Origin: Franzmannia pantelleriensis
GTDB taxonomy: Bacteria > Pseudomonadota > Gammaproteobacteria > Pseudomonadales > Halomonadaceae
NCBI RefSeq assembly: GCF_900102875.1
Contig: NZ_FNGH01000003.1
Coordinates: 186,001 to 250,000 of the forward strand
Reading direction: 5' to 3'
DNA length: 64,000 nt
This document shows positions 1-8,648 of the stretch, one piece after another. The position numbers and the translations under genes were made by a program. The stretch's first letter is position 1; the number at the start of each line of letters is the position of its first letter. Below the pieces are notes generated by a model, which did no database searches, was not told the DNA's origin, and saw only the letters and a list, made by a program, of their open reading frames with translations.

Positions 1-9
1 AAGTGTTAC

Positions 10-1698
10 ATGAGCGATACCCCCGAGGATTCCCGACGCCGCCACTCCGCTCCTGTGGTGGATGGCCCCGGCAAGGCGGCCAGCCGCGCCATGCTGCGTG
101 CGGTGGGCTTTACCGACAGTGATTTCACCAAGCCCCAGATAGGTATCGCCTCCACCTGGAGCAACCTCACGCCCTGCAATAGCCATATCGACGCCTTGGC
201 GTGGCGCGCCAGCGACGGTGCCGATGCGGCCGGCGGCAAGGGGGTGATCTTCAACACCATCACCATCTCCGACGGTATCGCCAACGGCACCGAGGGCATG
301 AAGTACTCGCTGGTATCGCGGGAGGTGATTGCCGACTCCATCGAAACCGTAGCCGGCTGCGAGGGCTTCGACGGCCTGGTGGCCATCGGTGGCTGTGACA
401 AGAACATGCCGGGCTGCATGATGGGGCTGGCGCGGCTCGACCGGCCCAGTGTGTTCGTTTACGGCGGCACCATCATGCCCGGCGAAGGCCACACCGATAT
501 CGTTTCGGTGTTCGAGGCCATGGGCGCGCACTCGCGTGGCGATCTCGATCTCATCGAGCTCAAGCAGATCGAGGAGACGGCGATTCCCGGGCCGGGCTCC
601 TGCGGTGGCATGTATACCGCCAACACCATGGCCTCGGCGATCGAGGCGCTGGGCATGAGCCTGCCGGGCAGTTCGGCGCAGAACGCCGTCTCCGAGGCCA
701 AGTCCGCCGACTGCGAGGCCGCTGGCGCCGCGGTGCTGGAGCTGCTGGCACGCGATATCAAGCCCTCTGACATCATGACCCGCAAGGCCTTCGAGAATGC
801 CATCACCGTGGTGATCGCGCTCGGCGGCTCCACCAATGCCGTGCTGCACCTGATCGGCATGGCCAGCACCATTGGCGTCGAGCTGTCGCTCGAGGATTTC
901 ACCGAGATCGGCAAGCGCGTGCCGGTGCTGGCCGACCTGCGCCCCAGCGGCCACTACATGATGAGTGAGCTGGTGGCCATCGGCGGTATCCAGCCGCTGA
1001 TGAAGATACTGCTGGATGCTGGCATGCTGCACGGCGACTGCCTGACCGTGACCGGCAAGACGCTGGCCGAGAACCTCGCCGGGGTGGCGCCTTACCCTGA
1101 CGATCAGCGCATCATTGCCTCTCTCGAGGCGCCGCAGAAGCCCGAGAGCCATTTGCGCATCCTCTACGGCAACCTGGCGCCTCAGGGCGCAGTGGCCAAG
1201 ATCACCGGCAAAGAGGGCACGCGCTTCTCCGGCAGCGCGCGGGTGTTCGGCTCAGAAGAGGAGGCTCAGGCACGTATCAACGACGGCACCGTGGTGGCCG
1301 GCGACGTGGTGGTGATTCGCTATGAGGGGCCCAAGGGTGGCCCAGGGATGCGTGAGATGCTGACCCCTACCTCGGCGATCATGGGCCGCGGCTTGGGCAG
1401 TCAGGTGGCGTTGATCACCGACGGGCGCTTCTCCGGCGGCAGCCACGGCTTCGTGGTCGGGCATGTTGCCCCGGAAGCCTTCGAGGGTGGGCCCCTGGCA
1501 CTGGTCGAGGACGGCGACACCATTACCATCGACGCCGAGGCCGACATCATCGAGGTTGCTCTCTCCGATGAGGAACTGGCGCGTCGGCGCAGTGCCTGGC
1601 AGCAGCCGGCTCCGCGCTACACCCGCGGCGTGCTGGCCAAGTACGCCAGAACGGTGAGTTCGGCATCGCAGGGCGCGGTGACTGACCTGCCCGAGTAA
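10..1698 (+). CDS. ilvD: Dihydroxy-acid dehydratase
   Basis: This enzyme removes water from 2,3-dihydroxy-3-methylvalerate and 2,3-dihydroxyisovalerate, the penultimate step of isoleucine and valine synthesis in the cytosol. The 562-residue protein shows the IlvD/Edd family Fe-S cysteines: Cys56 in TPCNSH, Cys129 in [10 protein letters not shown] and a third in [13 protein letters not shown] near residue 202. Lys131 beside Cys129 is the usual carbamylated, metal-bridging lysine. The length fits the shorter bacterial IlvD class rather than 6-phosphogluconate dehydratase (about 600 residues). The ATG lies nine bases from the window edge, so the ribosome binding site is only partly visible. It converges on the next operon with only five bases between stop codons. 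Confidence 0.95.
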   Translation: MSDTPEDSRRRHSAPVVDGPGKAASRAMLRAVGFTDSDFTKPQIGIASTWSNLTPCNSHIDALAWRASDGADAAGGKGVIFNTITISDGIANGTEGMKYSLVSREVIADSIETVAGCEGFDGLVAIGGCDKNMPGCMMGLARLDRPSVFVYGGTIMPGEGHTDIVSVFEAMGAHSRGDLDLIELKQIEETAIPGPGSCGGMYTANTMASAIEALGMSLPGSSAQNAVSEAKSADCEAAGAAVLELLARDIKPSDIMTRKAFENAITVVIALGGSTNAVLHLIGMASTIGVELSLEDFTEIGKRVPVLADLRPSGHYMMSELVAIGGIQPLMKILLDAGMLHGDCLTVTGKTLAENLAGVAPYPDDQRIIASLEAPQKPESHLRILYGNLAPQGAVAKITGKEGTRFSGSARVFGSEEEAQARINDGTVVAGDVVVIRYEGPKGGPGMREMLTPTSAIMGRGLGSQVALITDGRFSGGSHGFVVGHVAPEAFEGGPLALVEDGDTITIDAEADIIEVALSDEELARRRSAWQQPAPRYTRGVLAKYARTVSSASQGAVTDLPE

Positions 1699-1704
1699 TC
1701 GGGC
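1689..1704. terminator. Small hairpin at the ilvD/permease convergence
   Basis: GCCCGA and TCGGGC pair around a GTAA loop, spanning the ilvD stop and touching the stop of the convergent gene. There is no clear T-run, so a role as a bidirectional terminator is only possible. Confidence 0.3.
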
Positions 1705-3185
1705 TAGCAGCTCTGGCGGTTGATGGTGTGCCTCAGCCGCAGGTAGCTGCGTAGCCGCCGGGCGAGGATATCGATGCCGATATTGAGCAGGGCGGTGATC
1801 AGGATCAGCACCATGGCACGGTCGAAGCGGATCTCCTGAATGGCGCTGTCGACGTAGAAGCCGAGGGTGGCGATGCCGAGAATGCCAAGGATGGCAGTCT
1901 CGCGCATGATGATCTCCCAGCGGTAGAACAGCAGCGCCAGGAACGGGCCGTAGACCCGTGGCGCCACTTCATAGGCGTAGCGGTCGAGGCCGTGCGGCGC
2001 GTCCTGGCGCAGCGCGATCTCGTTGCTGCGCCGTCCCACCAGGTGGCCGATGATGGCGCCGTTGTGCAGCGCCAGCGCCACCACTGCCGGCAGCATCGAG
2101 GGTCCCCACAGCTGCAGCAGGATAAAGGCCAGCAGATACTCCGGCGTCGAGCGCATCACCACCAACACCACGTGGCCGGCAGTGCCGCCCAGGCGACCGG
2201 TAAAGTGTCGCGAGATCAACGGGAACAGCGCCATCGCCAGCACCCCGGTGACTACCAGCGCCATCTGGGTCAGCAGCAGGGTGTTCCATATCCCTGGCAG
2301 CGCCTGCTGCACGAACAGATCGCCAAACCACGGCAGCAAACCTTCGAGGCCCTCGCCGCGACGCAGCGGTGCGGGCACGATGTCGTGGCTGAAGAAGCGG
2401 CTGACATTGCTCCATACGATCGGCAGGCCGGTGCCCAGGCAGAAGGGGGCGGCCAACAGGTAGAGCGGCAGCAACCGGGGGCGAACCCATAGCCGCAGGG
2501 TGCCGATCAACACGTAGAACAGGATCAGCAGCGCGCCGACGGTGGCGTAGTGGCCTTGGGCGAAGGCGCCGGCGAGGTGGAACCCCAGGGTGGGCATGCC
2601 GACGAAGCCGATCACCGCACTCGAGCGCAGCCCGCACTCGAGGCGGTAGGCGGTGTAGCTGACCAGATGCGGCCAGGCCTGGCTGATGCGCGCATAGAGC
2701 AGCACCGAGAGATGTCCGGTGCGGCGTGGCAGGATGCGTGCCGGCTCCGGATCGGTCTCGTCGAGGATCTCGGCATAGACCTTGGCAAAGATCCCGGCAT
2801 AGGGGATGGCGATGGCCAGCACCCCGGTAATCGGATGCAGCCCAAAGCTCTGCAGGAAGATCAGCGCCCAGAACAACTCGTGGATGGCACGAATGAAGGC
2901 GCAGAAGGTGCGCACCCAGAGGTGCTGGAAGAGCAGCGCCAACAGCAGTCCTGCCGCCGCCCCCAGCCCCACCCCGACGAAGGCGAAGGCCACGGTGCGC
3001 AGGATCGCTTCGCCGAGGAAATCGACGCTGGAGAAATCGGGCTGAACCAGACCCAGAAACAGTCGCCCGAGTTCCCGCCAGGGTTCGTGAGCGCTGATCT
3101 CGAAGTCACCGAATACCAGGCAGGCCAGGGCCACGGCGATCAGGCCCAGGGTCACGCGGACGGTGGCGGAGAGCGGCATCGACAT
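1704..3185 (-). CDS. PhnE-like ABC permease, two permease domains fused
   Basis: This is the membrane component of a phosphonate/phosphite/selenate-type ABC importer. At 493 residues it is about twice the usual PhnE length and contains two binding-protein-dependent permease domains in tandem, roughly residues 60-245 and 285-485, each with several hydrophobic segments. The protein could therefore form the whole channel as one chain. It is last in a minus-strand operon behind the ATPase (gap nine bases) and the binding protein. Fused double PhnE proteins are known in this superfamily. Substrate is inferred from context only; see the FAD-protein gene upstream. Confidence 0.8.
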   Translation of the reverse strand: MSMPLSATVRVTLGLIAVALACLVFGDFEISAHEPWRELGRLFLGLVQPDFSSVDFLGEAILRTVAFAFVGVGLGAAAGLLLALLFQHLWVRTFCAFIRAIHELFWALIFLQSFGLHPITGVLAIAIPYAGIFAKVYAEILDETDPEPARILPRRTGHLSVLLYARISQAWPHLVSYTAYRLECGLRSSAVIGFVGMPTLGFHLAGAFAQGHYATVGALLILFYVLIGTLRLWVRPRLLPLYLLAAPFCLGTGLPIVWSNVSRFFSHDIVPAPLRRGEGLEGLLPWFGDLFVQQALPGIWNTLLLTQMALVVTGVLAMALFPLISRHFTGRLGGTAGHVVLVVMRSTPEYLLAFILLQLWGPSMLPAVVALALHNGAIIGHLVGRRSNEIALRQDAPHGLDRYAYEVAPRVYGPFLALLFYRWEIIMRETAILGILGIATLGFYVDSAIQEIRFDRAMVLILITALLNIGIDILARRLRSYLRLRHTINRQSC

Positions 3186-3194
3186 GGCGTGGGG

Positions 3195-3848
3195 TCAGTA
3201 GAGTGGCTGGAGGTCGTGGACGCTCAAGCGCTGGCTGGGCTGGTCGATGGCGATCTCGCCGGCCTGGATGCCGATCACACGGGTGCAGTAACGCAGCGCC
3301 AGGTCGAGGTCATGCATCGCCAGCACCGCGGTCGGGTAGCCGTCGGCCAGCGCCTGCATCACGCTGGCGGCCTGGGGGCCGTCGAGGGCCGAGACCGGCT
3401 CGTCGGCGAGCAACACCTGACCGCGTTGATAGAGCACCCGGGCGGCGGCGACACGCTGGCGCTGGCCCCCGGAAAGTTCGCCGCAGGGTATCCAGCACTT
3501 GTCGGCGATGTCGAGGCCCTCGAGCAGCGCCTCGATATCGGCAATATCGCTGCGGCGCGGCCGCATCAGGGTGATCAGGTTGCGCCACCAAGGGTGGCGA
3601 TCCAGGCGCCCCATGTAGACGTTGTGGAACACCGACAGGGTGTCCACCAGCCCCAGCGCCTGGGGCATCAGCGCCACCTCGCGCTGCTGCCACTGCTCAT
3701 ACATCAGCGCCAGCAGCGTCGACTTGCCGGCGCCGCTCTTGCCGACCAGGGCAATCCGCTCACCCGGCGCCAGCGCAAGGCTCAGCGGGCCAAGCACGCG
3801 GGTCTCGCCGTAGGCGGCCTCGGCATCGGTGAGCGCCAGCGGGGTCAT
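3195..3848 (-). CDS. PhnC-like ABC transporter ATPase
   Basis: This is the ATP-hydrolysing subunit for the adjoining importer. The 217-residue protein shows a Walker A motif (GKSGAGKST), the signature [13 protein letters not shown] and a Walker B followed by DEPVSALD. It is shorter than typical PhnC (about 250-270 residues) but has all core motifs. Its start codon overlaps the stop of the binding-protein gene by one base (TGATG), so the two are probably translationally coupled. Confidence 0.85.
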   Translation of the reverse strand: MTPLALTDAEAAYGETRVLGPLSLALAPGERIALVGKSGAGKSTLLALMYEQWQQREVALMPQALGLVDTLSVFHNVYMGRLDRHPWWRNLITLMRPRRSDIADIEALLEGLDIADKCWIPCGELSGGQRQRVAAARVLYQRGQVLLADEPVSALDGPQAASVMQALADGYPTAVLAMHDLDLALRYCTRVIGIQAGEIAIDQPSQRLSVHDLQPLY

Positions 3849-4744
3849 CAGTCGAGCAACTCCAGCTGGCGGGCGACGTCGAGGATCTCCCGGTAGTCGT
3901 CGTTCGTGGCGGGAATGAATCCGCTGCGGGGGAAGCTCGCCAGCAGCTCGGGGTCGTCCATGTCGAGCAGCGCTTGCTGCAGGCGCTCGGTGAAGCCCTC
4001 ACCGAAGCGCTCGTCGACGTCGCCGCGTACCGTCCACTGGTAGTCAGGGTAGGGCGGGCTCTCCCAGATCACCTGCACGCGCTCGAGATCGATAGTGCCG
4101 GCCTCGAGTTCGTTCTCCCATGCCTTGTAGCTGACCACGCCGGCTTGATAGGCACCGGACTGCACCACCGAGATGGTGCGGCTGTGGTTGCCGCTGAAGC
4201 CGACTCGGGCGAACAGTTCGTCCGGCGAGCTACCGAGGTGTTCGCGCAGGAAGTACTCCGGCAGCAGGCGCCCGGAGGTGGAGCTCTGGGAGCCGAAGCT
4301 GAAGGTCAGGCCGCGCAGCCCCTCGGGGGCGGTGTCGCCGCTGTGCGGTTCGAGCCCGCTCTGGTGGTTGGCGATGAAATAGCTCTTGTACTCGGGGTCT
4401 TCGACCCCCTGGGCGATGGCCCTGGAGCCGGGCACCCGTTCGCGGGCCTGAACGCCGGTGAAGCCACCGAACCAGGCCAGCTGTACCTGGTTGTTGCGGA
4501 AGGCGGTGACCGAGGCGGCATAGGAGGTCACAGGAATGAAGCGCACCTCGATCTCGAGCTCGTCGGCGAGGTAGTCGGCCACCGCCTGGAAACGCTGCTG
4601 GAGGCGCGTTTCATCCTCGTCGGGGATGGCGGTGAAGACCAGGGTGTTGGCGGCGGCCAGCGGTGCGCCCAGCAGGGCTATCAGCAGGGCCAGGCTAGCA
4701 CTGCCGGCGAGCATCGGGCGACGCAGCATAGAGGGGCGTTCCAT
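3848..4744 (-). CDS. PhnD-like periplasmic oxyanion-binding protein (putative selenate type)
   Basis: This exported protein captures the substrate for the PhnCE-like transporter. An N-terminal signal peptide (hydrophobic run after LRRPM, cleaved near AAANT) is followed by a PhnD-type fold with motifs such as WFGGFTGVQA and GLRGLTFSFGSQSSTSGRL, which correspond to the anion-binding loop of phosphonate-family binding proteins. The 298-residue length is normal. Family members of this clade have been annotated as putative selenate-binding proteins because they sit beside selenium genes; here the neighbour is an Nterm_to_SelD-type flavoprotein. Phosphite or phosphonate remain possible. The start could also be the internal Met six codons in. 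Confidence 0.75.
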   Translation of the reverse strand: MERPSMLRRPMLAGSASLALLIALLGAPLAAANTLVFTAIPDEDETRLQQRFQAVADYLADELEIEVRFIPVTSYAASVTAFRNNQVQLAWFGGFTGVQARERVPGSRAIAQGVEDPEYKSYFIANHQSGLEPHSGDTAPEGLRGLTFSFGSQSSTSGRLLPEYFLREHLGSSPDELFARVGFSGNHSRTISVVQSGAYQAGVVSYKAWENELEAGTIDLERVQVIWESPPYPDYQWTVRGDVDERFGEGFTERLQQALLDMDDPELLASFPRSGFIPATNDDYREILDVARQLELLD

Positions 4745-4807
4745 GTCGGGCTATCCATTCTAGTTGTGGACCAGGAAGGTCCGCATGATAGCAGATTGGC
4801 GTATCGC

Positions 4808-5956
4808 TTATGGCGCTGTTAGCGGTGGCCGGTAGCGGGCCATGAAACGACGGTCGATGCGATCCTTCCAGCGCCATACCCAGTCGCCGGACCAGCTCCA
4901 GGGGCCGCGGGAGGCCACGGCATAGCGGTCGCCGGTACTGATCAGCGCGAGATGCCGGCGCTGCGGGCGGTAGCGGGCCAGCGGCCGGTCGTGGAGGCTG
5001 GCGCGGAGGTTGTCGGCAAGCGCCGGCCCCTGGCGCACGGCGTGTACCCCGGCTTTCTCGCGGCGGTAGTTGACCATGGACGCGATGTCGCCGGCGGCGA
5101 ATACGTGGGGGTGGCTGATGCTGGCCAGGTGGTCGTCGACACGGATGAAGCCGGCGCCGTCCAACGCCAGACCGGTATCGGCCAGCCACGCGGCGGCGCC
5201 GGCCTGGGTCGCCCACAGCAGCTCATTGTAAGCCAGCGTGCGGCCGTCGGCGGTGTGCAACTGGTCGGCATCGACGCTGACCACCTCGGCATCGCTGTGT
5301 AGCGCGACGCCGCGGCGTGTCAGCAGACGGGAAAAATGGCGCTGCACGCGGGCATTGTGGGTAGCCAGTGGGCGTGGACCACGGGTCACCAGGCAGAAGC
5401 GCAGCAGACCGTCGGGCACGCCGCGCTCCCGGCATAGATGTTGAAGACGCTGCTGCATGGCCAGCAGTACCTCCACACCGCCGGCGCCGCCGCCGACCAT
5501 CATGATGGTCTTGCGGACCGGGCGCTGTTGCAGGCGCTCGAGAAGTGCCAGCCAGCGCGCGTTGAGCCCGTCGATGGGCTTGAGCGGCGTGGCGTGCTCG
5601 GCGGCGCCGGGCACGCTGGTCAACTGTGGCGAGGCACCGATATTCAGCGACAGACGGTCGTAGGTCAGCGGCGAGTGGTCATGGGGAATCACCCGCTGGG
5701 CAGCGAGGTCGAGGCCATCGACGCTGTCGCGCAGGAAGCGCGCACCGGCGGCTTCGGCCAATGGCACGAGGTCGATATGCACGTCATCGAACGCATAGTG
5801 CCCGGCGAGATAGCCGGGCAGCATGCCAGAGTAGGGCGTAAAGCGGTCGCGACTGATCAGGGTCAGGCGTACATCGGGCTCGGGAGCCAGCGCAAAGCGA
5901 CGCAGGACTTCGACGTGACTGTGACCGCCCCCCACCAGCAGCAGCTCGCGGGCCAT
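4808..5956 (-). CDS. FAD-dependent pyridine nucleotide-disulfide oxidoreductase, Nterm_to_SelD type
   Basis: This 382-residue flavoprotein resembles type II NADH dehydrogenases. The N-terminal FAD motif LLVGGGHSHVEVLRRFA, the segment RFTPYSGMLPGYLAGHY, a second dinucleotide motif MMVGGGAGGVEVLLAMQ near residue 155 and the FAD motif VFAAGDIASM near residue 290 are all present. HSHVEVLR and the YSGMLPG segment are hallmarks, as I know the family, of the domain fused to selenophosphate synthetase in some bacteria; here it is free-standing and no selD is in the window. It reads in the same direction as the PhnCDE-like operon (63-base gap) and its start abuts the stop of the HTH gene. The electron acceptor is unknown. 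Confidence 0.8.
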   Translation of the reverse strand: MARELLLVGGGHSHVEVLRRFALAPEPDVRLTLISRDRFTPYSGMLPGYLAGHYAFDDVHIDLVPLAEAAGARFLRDSVDGLDLAAQRVIPHDHSPLTYDRLSLNIGASPQLTSVPGAAEHATPLKPIDGLNARWLALLERLQQRPVRKTIMMVGGGAGGVEVLLAMQQRLQHLCRERGVPDGLLRFCLVTRGPRPLATHNARVQRHFSRLLTRRGVALHSDAEVVSVDADQLHTADGRTLAYNELLWATQAGAAAWLADTGLALDGAGFIRVDDHLASISHPHVFAAGDIASMVNYRREKAGVHAVRQGPALADNLRASLHDRPLARYRPQRRHLALISTGDRYAVASRGPWSWSGDWVWRWKDRIDRRFMARYRPPLTAP

Positions 5957-6226
5957 CTAGGTCTCGTCTTCGACGCTATGGCGAAGGGTTTCCAGTTCTT
6001 CGACGGAAAAGTGCTCGATCTTGCCGGCCAGCAGGTCGCTGAGGCGCTGGGTGGGGATGCCGGCGCGCTGGGCTATCTCGCGGTTGGGCAGGTCTGATAG
6101 GGCGATGCGACGGGTGACGACGCGCATCAGGCGGGAACGTTTCTCGAGTTCCCGGACGTCCAGGTCGGGTGCCGCTGGCGAAGGCTCGCGCAGGTCCCAA
6201 CCGGTCGTTAATCGTGCCGTGCTCAT
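5957..6226 (-). CDS. Small XRE-like helix-turn-helix protein
   Basis: This 89-residue protein ends with a helix-turn-helix-like segment, LPNREIAQRAGIPTQRLSDLLAGK, followed by IEHFSVEELETL, as in short XRE-family regulators and antitoxin-like proteins. A good ribosome binding site (GGAG) precedes the ATG. Its stop codon directly abuts the start of the FAD oxidoreductase, so it is likely the first gene of the minus-strand selenium-type operon and may regulate it. No toxin partner is next to it, so an antitoxin role is unsupported. Confidence 0.7.
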   Translation of the reverse strand: MSTARLTTGWDLREPSPAAPDLDVRELEKRSRLMRVVTRRIALSDLPNREIAQRAGIPTQRLSDLLAGKIEHFSVEELETLRHSVEDET

Positions 6227-6390
6227 GGGGCTCCGTTGGCTTGGCTTGCGACCTGCTCAGGATGCAAGGTTTTGCGACAATCTTCCAGCGCTTCTCGGAG
6301 ATTTTTTTACCCTGCGCAGACCTGCCTGGCGAGAGCGCGTAGACTGCCCCAAACGGCCTCATTTATTGCCTTGAACATCAGGATCTTGCA

Positions 6391-6930
6391 ATGGCGCTCA
6401 GCGCGACCCCCTATAAAGTGAACCTGTCGCTCACCGACCTGGACCGCGACGTCTATGCCACCGAGCGCTTCACCGTGGCCCGGCATCCATCAGAAACCGA
6501 GATACGCATGGCGGTGCGGCTGTTGGCCCATGCGCTGTGGTATGACGAGACGTTGGCCTTTGGGCGCGGACTGTCGGATGTCGACGAGCCGGCGCTGTGG
6601 CAGAAGAGTCTCGATGGCCGGGTGTTGCACTGGATAGAGGTCGGCCTTCCCGATGCGGATCGCCTGACCTGGTGCTCGCGTCGCGCCGAGCGGGTCTCGC
6701 TGCTCGCCTACGGCAAGGTCGACGCCTGGGCGTCGCGGGTGCTTGCCACGGCCGAGGCATTGGCCAATGTGCACGTGGCGAGCCTGCCCGAGGCGCCGCT
6801 GGCGGCGCTGGCCGAGGACCTGCCGCGCAGCATCGACTGGGCGGTGATGATCAGCGAGGGCACGCTCTATGTGACCGACGGTGGCGGTCAGCATGAGTTA
6901 ATCCCGACCTGGTTGAGCGGCGAACGTTGA
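6391..6930 (+). CDS. yaeQ: YaeQ family protein
   Basis: The 179-residue protein matches YaeQ, a conserved proteobacterial protein with a PD-(D/E)XK nuclease-like fold and no firmly established activity. Recognisable family segments are the start (ALSATPYKVNLSLTDLDR), TERFTVARHPSETE and LTWCSRRAERVSLLAYG. It is monocistronic and divergent from the HTH gene, with a 164-base shared upstream region. Length and sequence are ordinary for the family. Confidence 0.92.
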   Translation: MALSATPYKVNLSLTDLDRDVYATERFTVARHPSETEIRMAVRLLAHALWYDETLAFGRGLSDVDEPALWQKSLDGRVLHWIEVGLPDADRLTWCSRRAERVSLLAYGKVDAWASRVLATAEALANVHVASLPEAPLAALAEDLPRSIDWAVMISEGTLYVTDGGGQHELIPTWLSGER

Positions 6931-7101
6931 ATAGAGGGCATATCCTGTCGCGCCAGGCAATGGTGAAATTGTCGTTGTAGTCACCCAGACTACTGACGTG
7001 CTAGGTTTTTCAGGAGTGCGGCCGCCCACTGTTCAGATGCAATACGAGGCGGATCGCCAACAATCATAACGAACGTCAGGTTTCACGACCGGAGGAAGTC
7101 C

Positions 7102-8061
7102 ATGCGCACTATCAAATATGCAGTTGCCGCTTCGCTGCTGGCCACCGCCCCGCTGGCCGCAGCTCAGCAGCTGTCCATCGCCACCGGCGGCACCGGTGGG
7201 GTCTATTACCCGATCGGCGGCGGTTTTGCCGAGATGATCAACGACCATATCGAAGGCGCCGACGCCACCGCCGAAGTGACCGGCGCCTCGGTGGAGAACA
7301 TGGGCCTGATCATGCGCGGCGATGCCGACCTGGCCCTGGCACTGGCCGATACCGTCTACCAGGCCTATAACGGCACCGGCGATTTCGAAGAGCGCCAGAT
7401 CGAGAACATCCGCGCCCTGGCGTCGGTGTACCCCAATGCCGTGCAGCTGGTGACCCTGGCCGACTCCGATATCGAGTCACTGGCCGATCTGGAAGGCAAG
7501 CGCGTCTCCGTGGGTGCCCCGGGCAGCGGTACCGAGCTCAACGCTCGTGCCCTGATCGAATCCAACGGCATGAGCTATGACGATTTCAATCCCCAGCGTC
7601 TCAACTTCAACGAGACCGCCGATGCCATCCGCGACGGCGACATCGACGCCGGTTTCTGGAGCGTGGGCCCGCCCACCAGCTCGATCCTCAACCTGGCGGC
7701 GACCCGCGACATTCGTCTGATCGGCTTCTCCGACGAAGAGATCGCCAATGCCCAGGAAAGTGAGCCGGTGTTCGCGCCCTACGAGCTGGCTGCCGGCATG
7801 TACGACGGCATGGACGAAGCGGTGCAGACCATCGGTATCCCCAACGTCCTGGTGGTCAATTCCGACATGGACGAAGAGCTGGCCTACCAGCTGACCAAGC
7901 TGCTGTTCGAGCACACCGACGAGTTGATTGCCGTGCACCCGGCGGCCAACGACACCACCATCGAGTTCACCATGGAATCCACGCCGGTGCCGCTGCATCC
8001 GGGCGCGATTCGCTACTTCGAGGAAGTCGAGGCCGATATCCCGGATCGCCTGCGCCAGTAA
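7102..8061 (+). CDS. TAXI-family TRAP transporter solute-binding protein
   Basis: This periplasmic receptor belongs to the TAXI class of TRAP transporters. The first 22 residues form a signal peptide (cleavage near AAAQQ). The mature start LSIATGGTGGVYYPIGGGFAEMIN is the typical TAXI glycine-rich motif, and GKRVSVGAPGSGTELNARALIE is the second family hallmark. A strong ribosome binding site (GGAGGAA) precedes the ATG. It heads a three-gene unit with the DUF1850 gene and the fused permease. TAXI proteins bind small organic acids such as glutamate or oxoglutarate; the ligand here cannot be read. The preceding 171 bases hold no other gene and should contain the promoter. Confidence 0.93.
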   Translation: MRTIKYAVAASLLATAPLAAAQQLSIATGGTGGVYYPIGGGFAEMINDHIEGADATAEVTGASVENMGLIMRGDADLALALADTVYQAYNGTGDFEERQIENIRALASVYPNAVQLVTLADSDIESLADLEGKRVSVGAPGSGTELNARALIESNGMSYDDFNPQRLNFNETADAIRDGDIDAGFWSVGPPTSSILNLAATRDIRLIGFSDEEIANAQESEPVFAPYELAAGMYDGMDEAVQTIGIPNVLVVNSDMDEELAYQLTKLLFEHTDELIAVHPAANDTTIEFTMESTPVPLHPGAIRYFEEVEADIPDRLRQ

Positions 8062-8096
8062 TTGGGTCGCAGTGACATCCACTGATGTGATGAACG

Positions 8097-8618
8097 ATGC
8101 GCATCGTGCGATTCGGTAACCTGGCAGGGCGGACACTGATGTCCGCCCTGCTGTCGTGTTGCGCCATCCCCATATTAGCGCTAGCAGATAATGCCTCGCA
8201 GCCCGATACCCTGCAGGCGCTGGGCACGGATGGCGAGATTGTCGCCGAGCTTGCGCGGGCGCCCGGCGAGGGCTGGTGCCTGGCGTGGAATCACTCGGTG
8301 CGGCATTTCACGGTGCTCGACTGCTACCGCAATGTCGCAGGTGAGATGCAGCTGGAGCGCAGTCATCAACCCGATTTTGCCGCGGGCCTTGGGCATTCCC
8401 CCGGGCGCGGCGAGCAGGTCTCCGATGGCCAGGGTGGCTATTGGATCAATGATATTCATGAGCCCGTTGCCGACAATCGCTACGCGTTGAGAGTTGGGTC
8501 TCGCGAGGTCGACCATCGCCTGATCTGGGAGGAGGGCGGTGAAACGCACACCTTGAGTCTTAGCGATCAGGCCAGCGGTGAACGGGTCATTTTTCAACTT
8601 ATTACGCTCGATCATTGA
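8097..8618 (+). CDS. DUF1850 domain protein of a TRAP operon
   Basis: This 173-residue protein has an N-terminal hydrophobic signal segment (about residues 15-30) followed by a DUF1850 domain, with the typical elements WCLAWNHSV, LERSHQPDFAAGLGH and a late aspartate/arginine-rich beta region. DUF1850 genes regularly sit between TAXI receptors and fused TRAP permeases, which is exactly the position here, so it is probably an accessory extracytoplasmic part of the transporter. Its biochemical role is unknown. The Met 14 codons downstream (MSALLSCC) is an alternative start. Confidence 0.85.
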   Translation: MRIVRFGNLAGRTLMSALLSCCAIPILALADNASQPDTLQALGTDGEIVAELARAPGEGWCLAWNHSVRHFTVLDCYRNVAGEMQLERSHQPDFAAGLGHSPGRGEQVSDGQGGYWINDIHEPVADNRYALRVGSREVDHRLIWEEGGETHTLSLSDQASGERVIFQLITLDH

Positions 8619-8648
8619 GCGATCCAGACGACGTCTGACGAGGAATCC

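Noticed and set aside
2550-3896. A 448-codon open frame on the plus strand across the PhnE/PhnC-like genes
   Set aside because: It is antisense to two genes with clear family motifs, has a composition dominated by Gln, Gly, His and Arg typical of shadow frames in high-GC DNA, and shows no domain.
1-6226. Search for in-frame UGA codons suggestive of selenocysteine near the selenium-type operon
   Set aside because: All genes there end at ordinary stops with complete family lengths; no interrupted redox motif with TGA was seen.
5957-6226. Reading the small HTH protein as an antitoxin
   Set aside because: No toxin-like gene adjoins it; both neighbours are unrelated and well identified.
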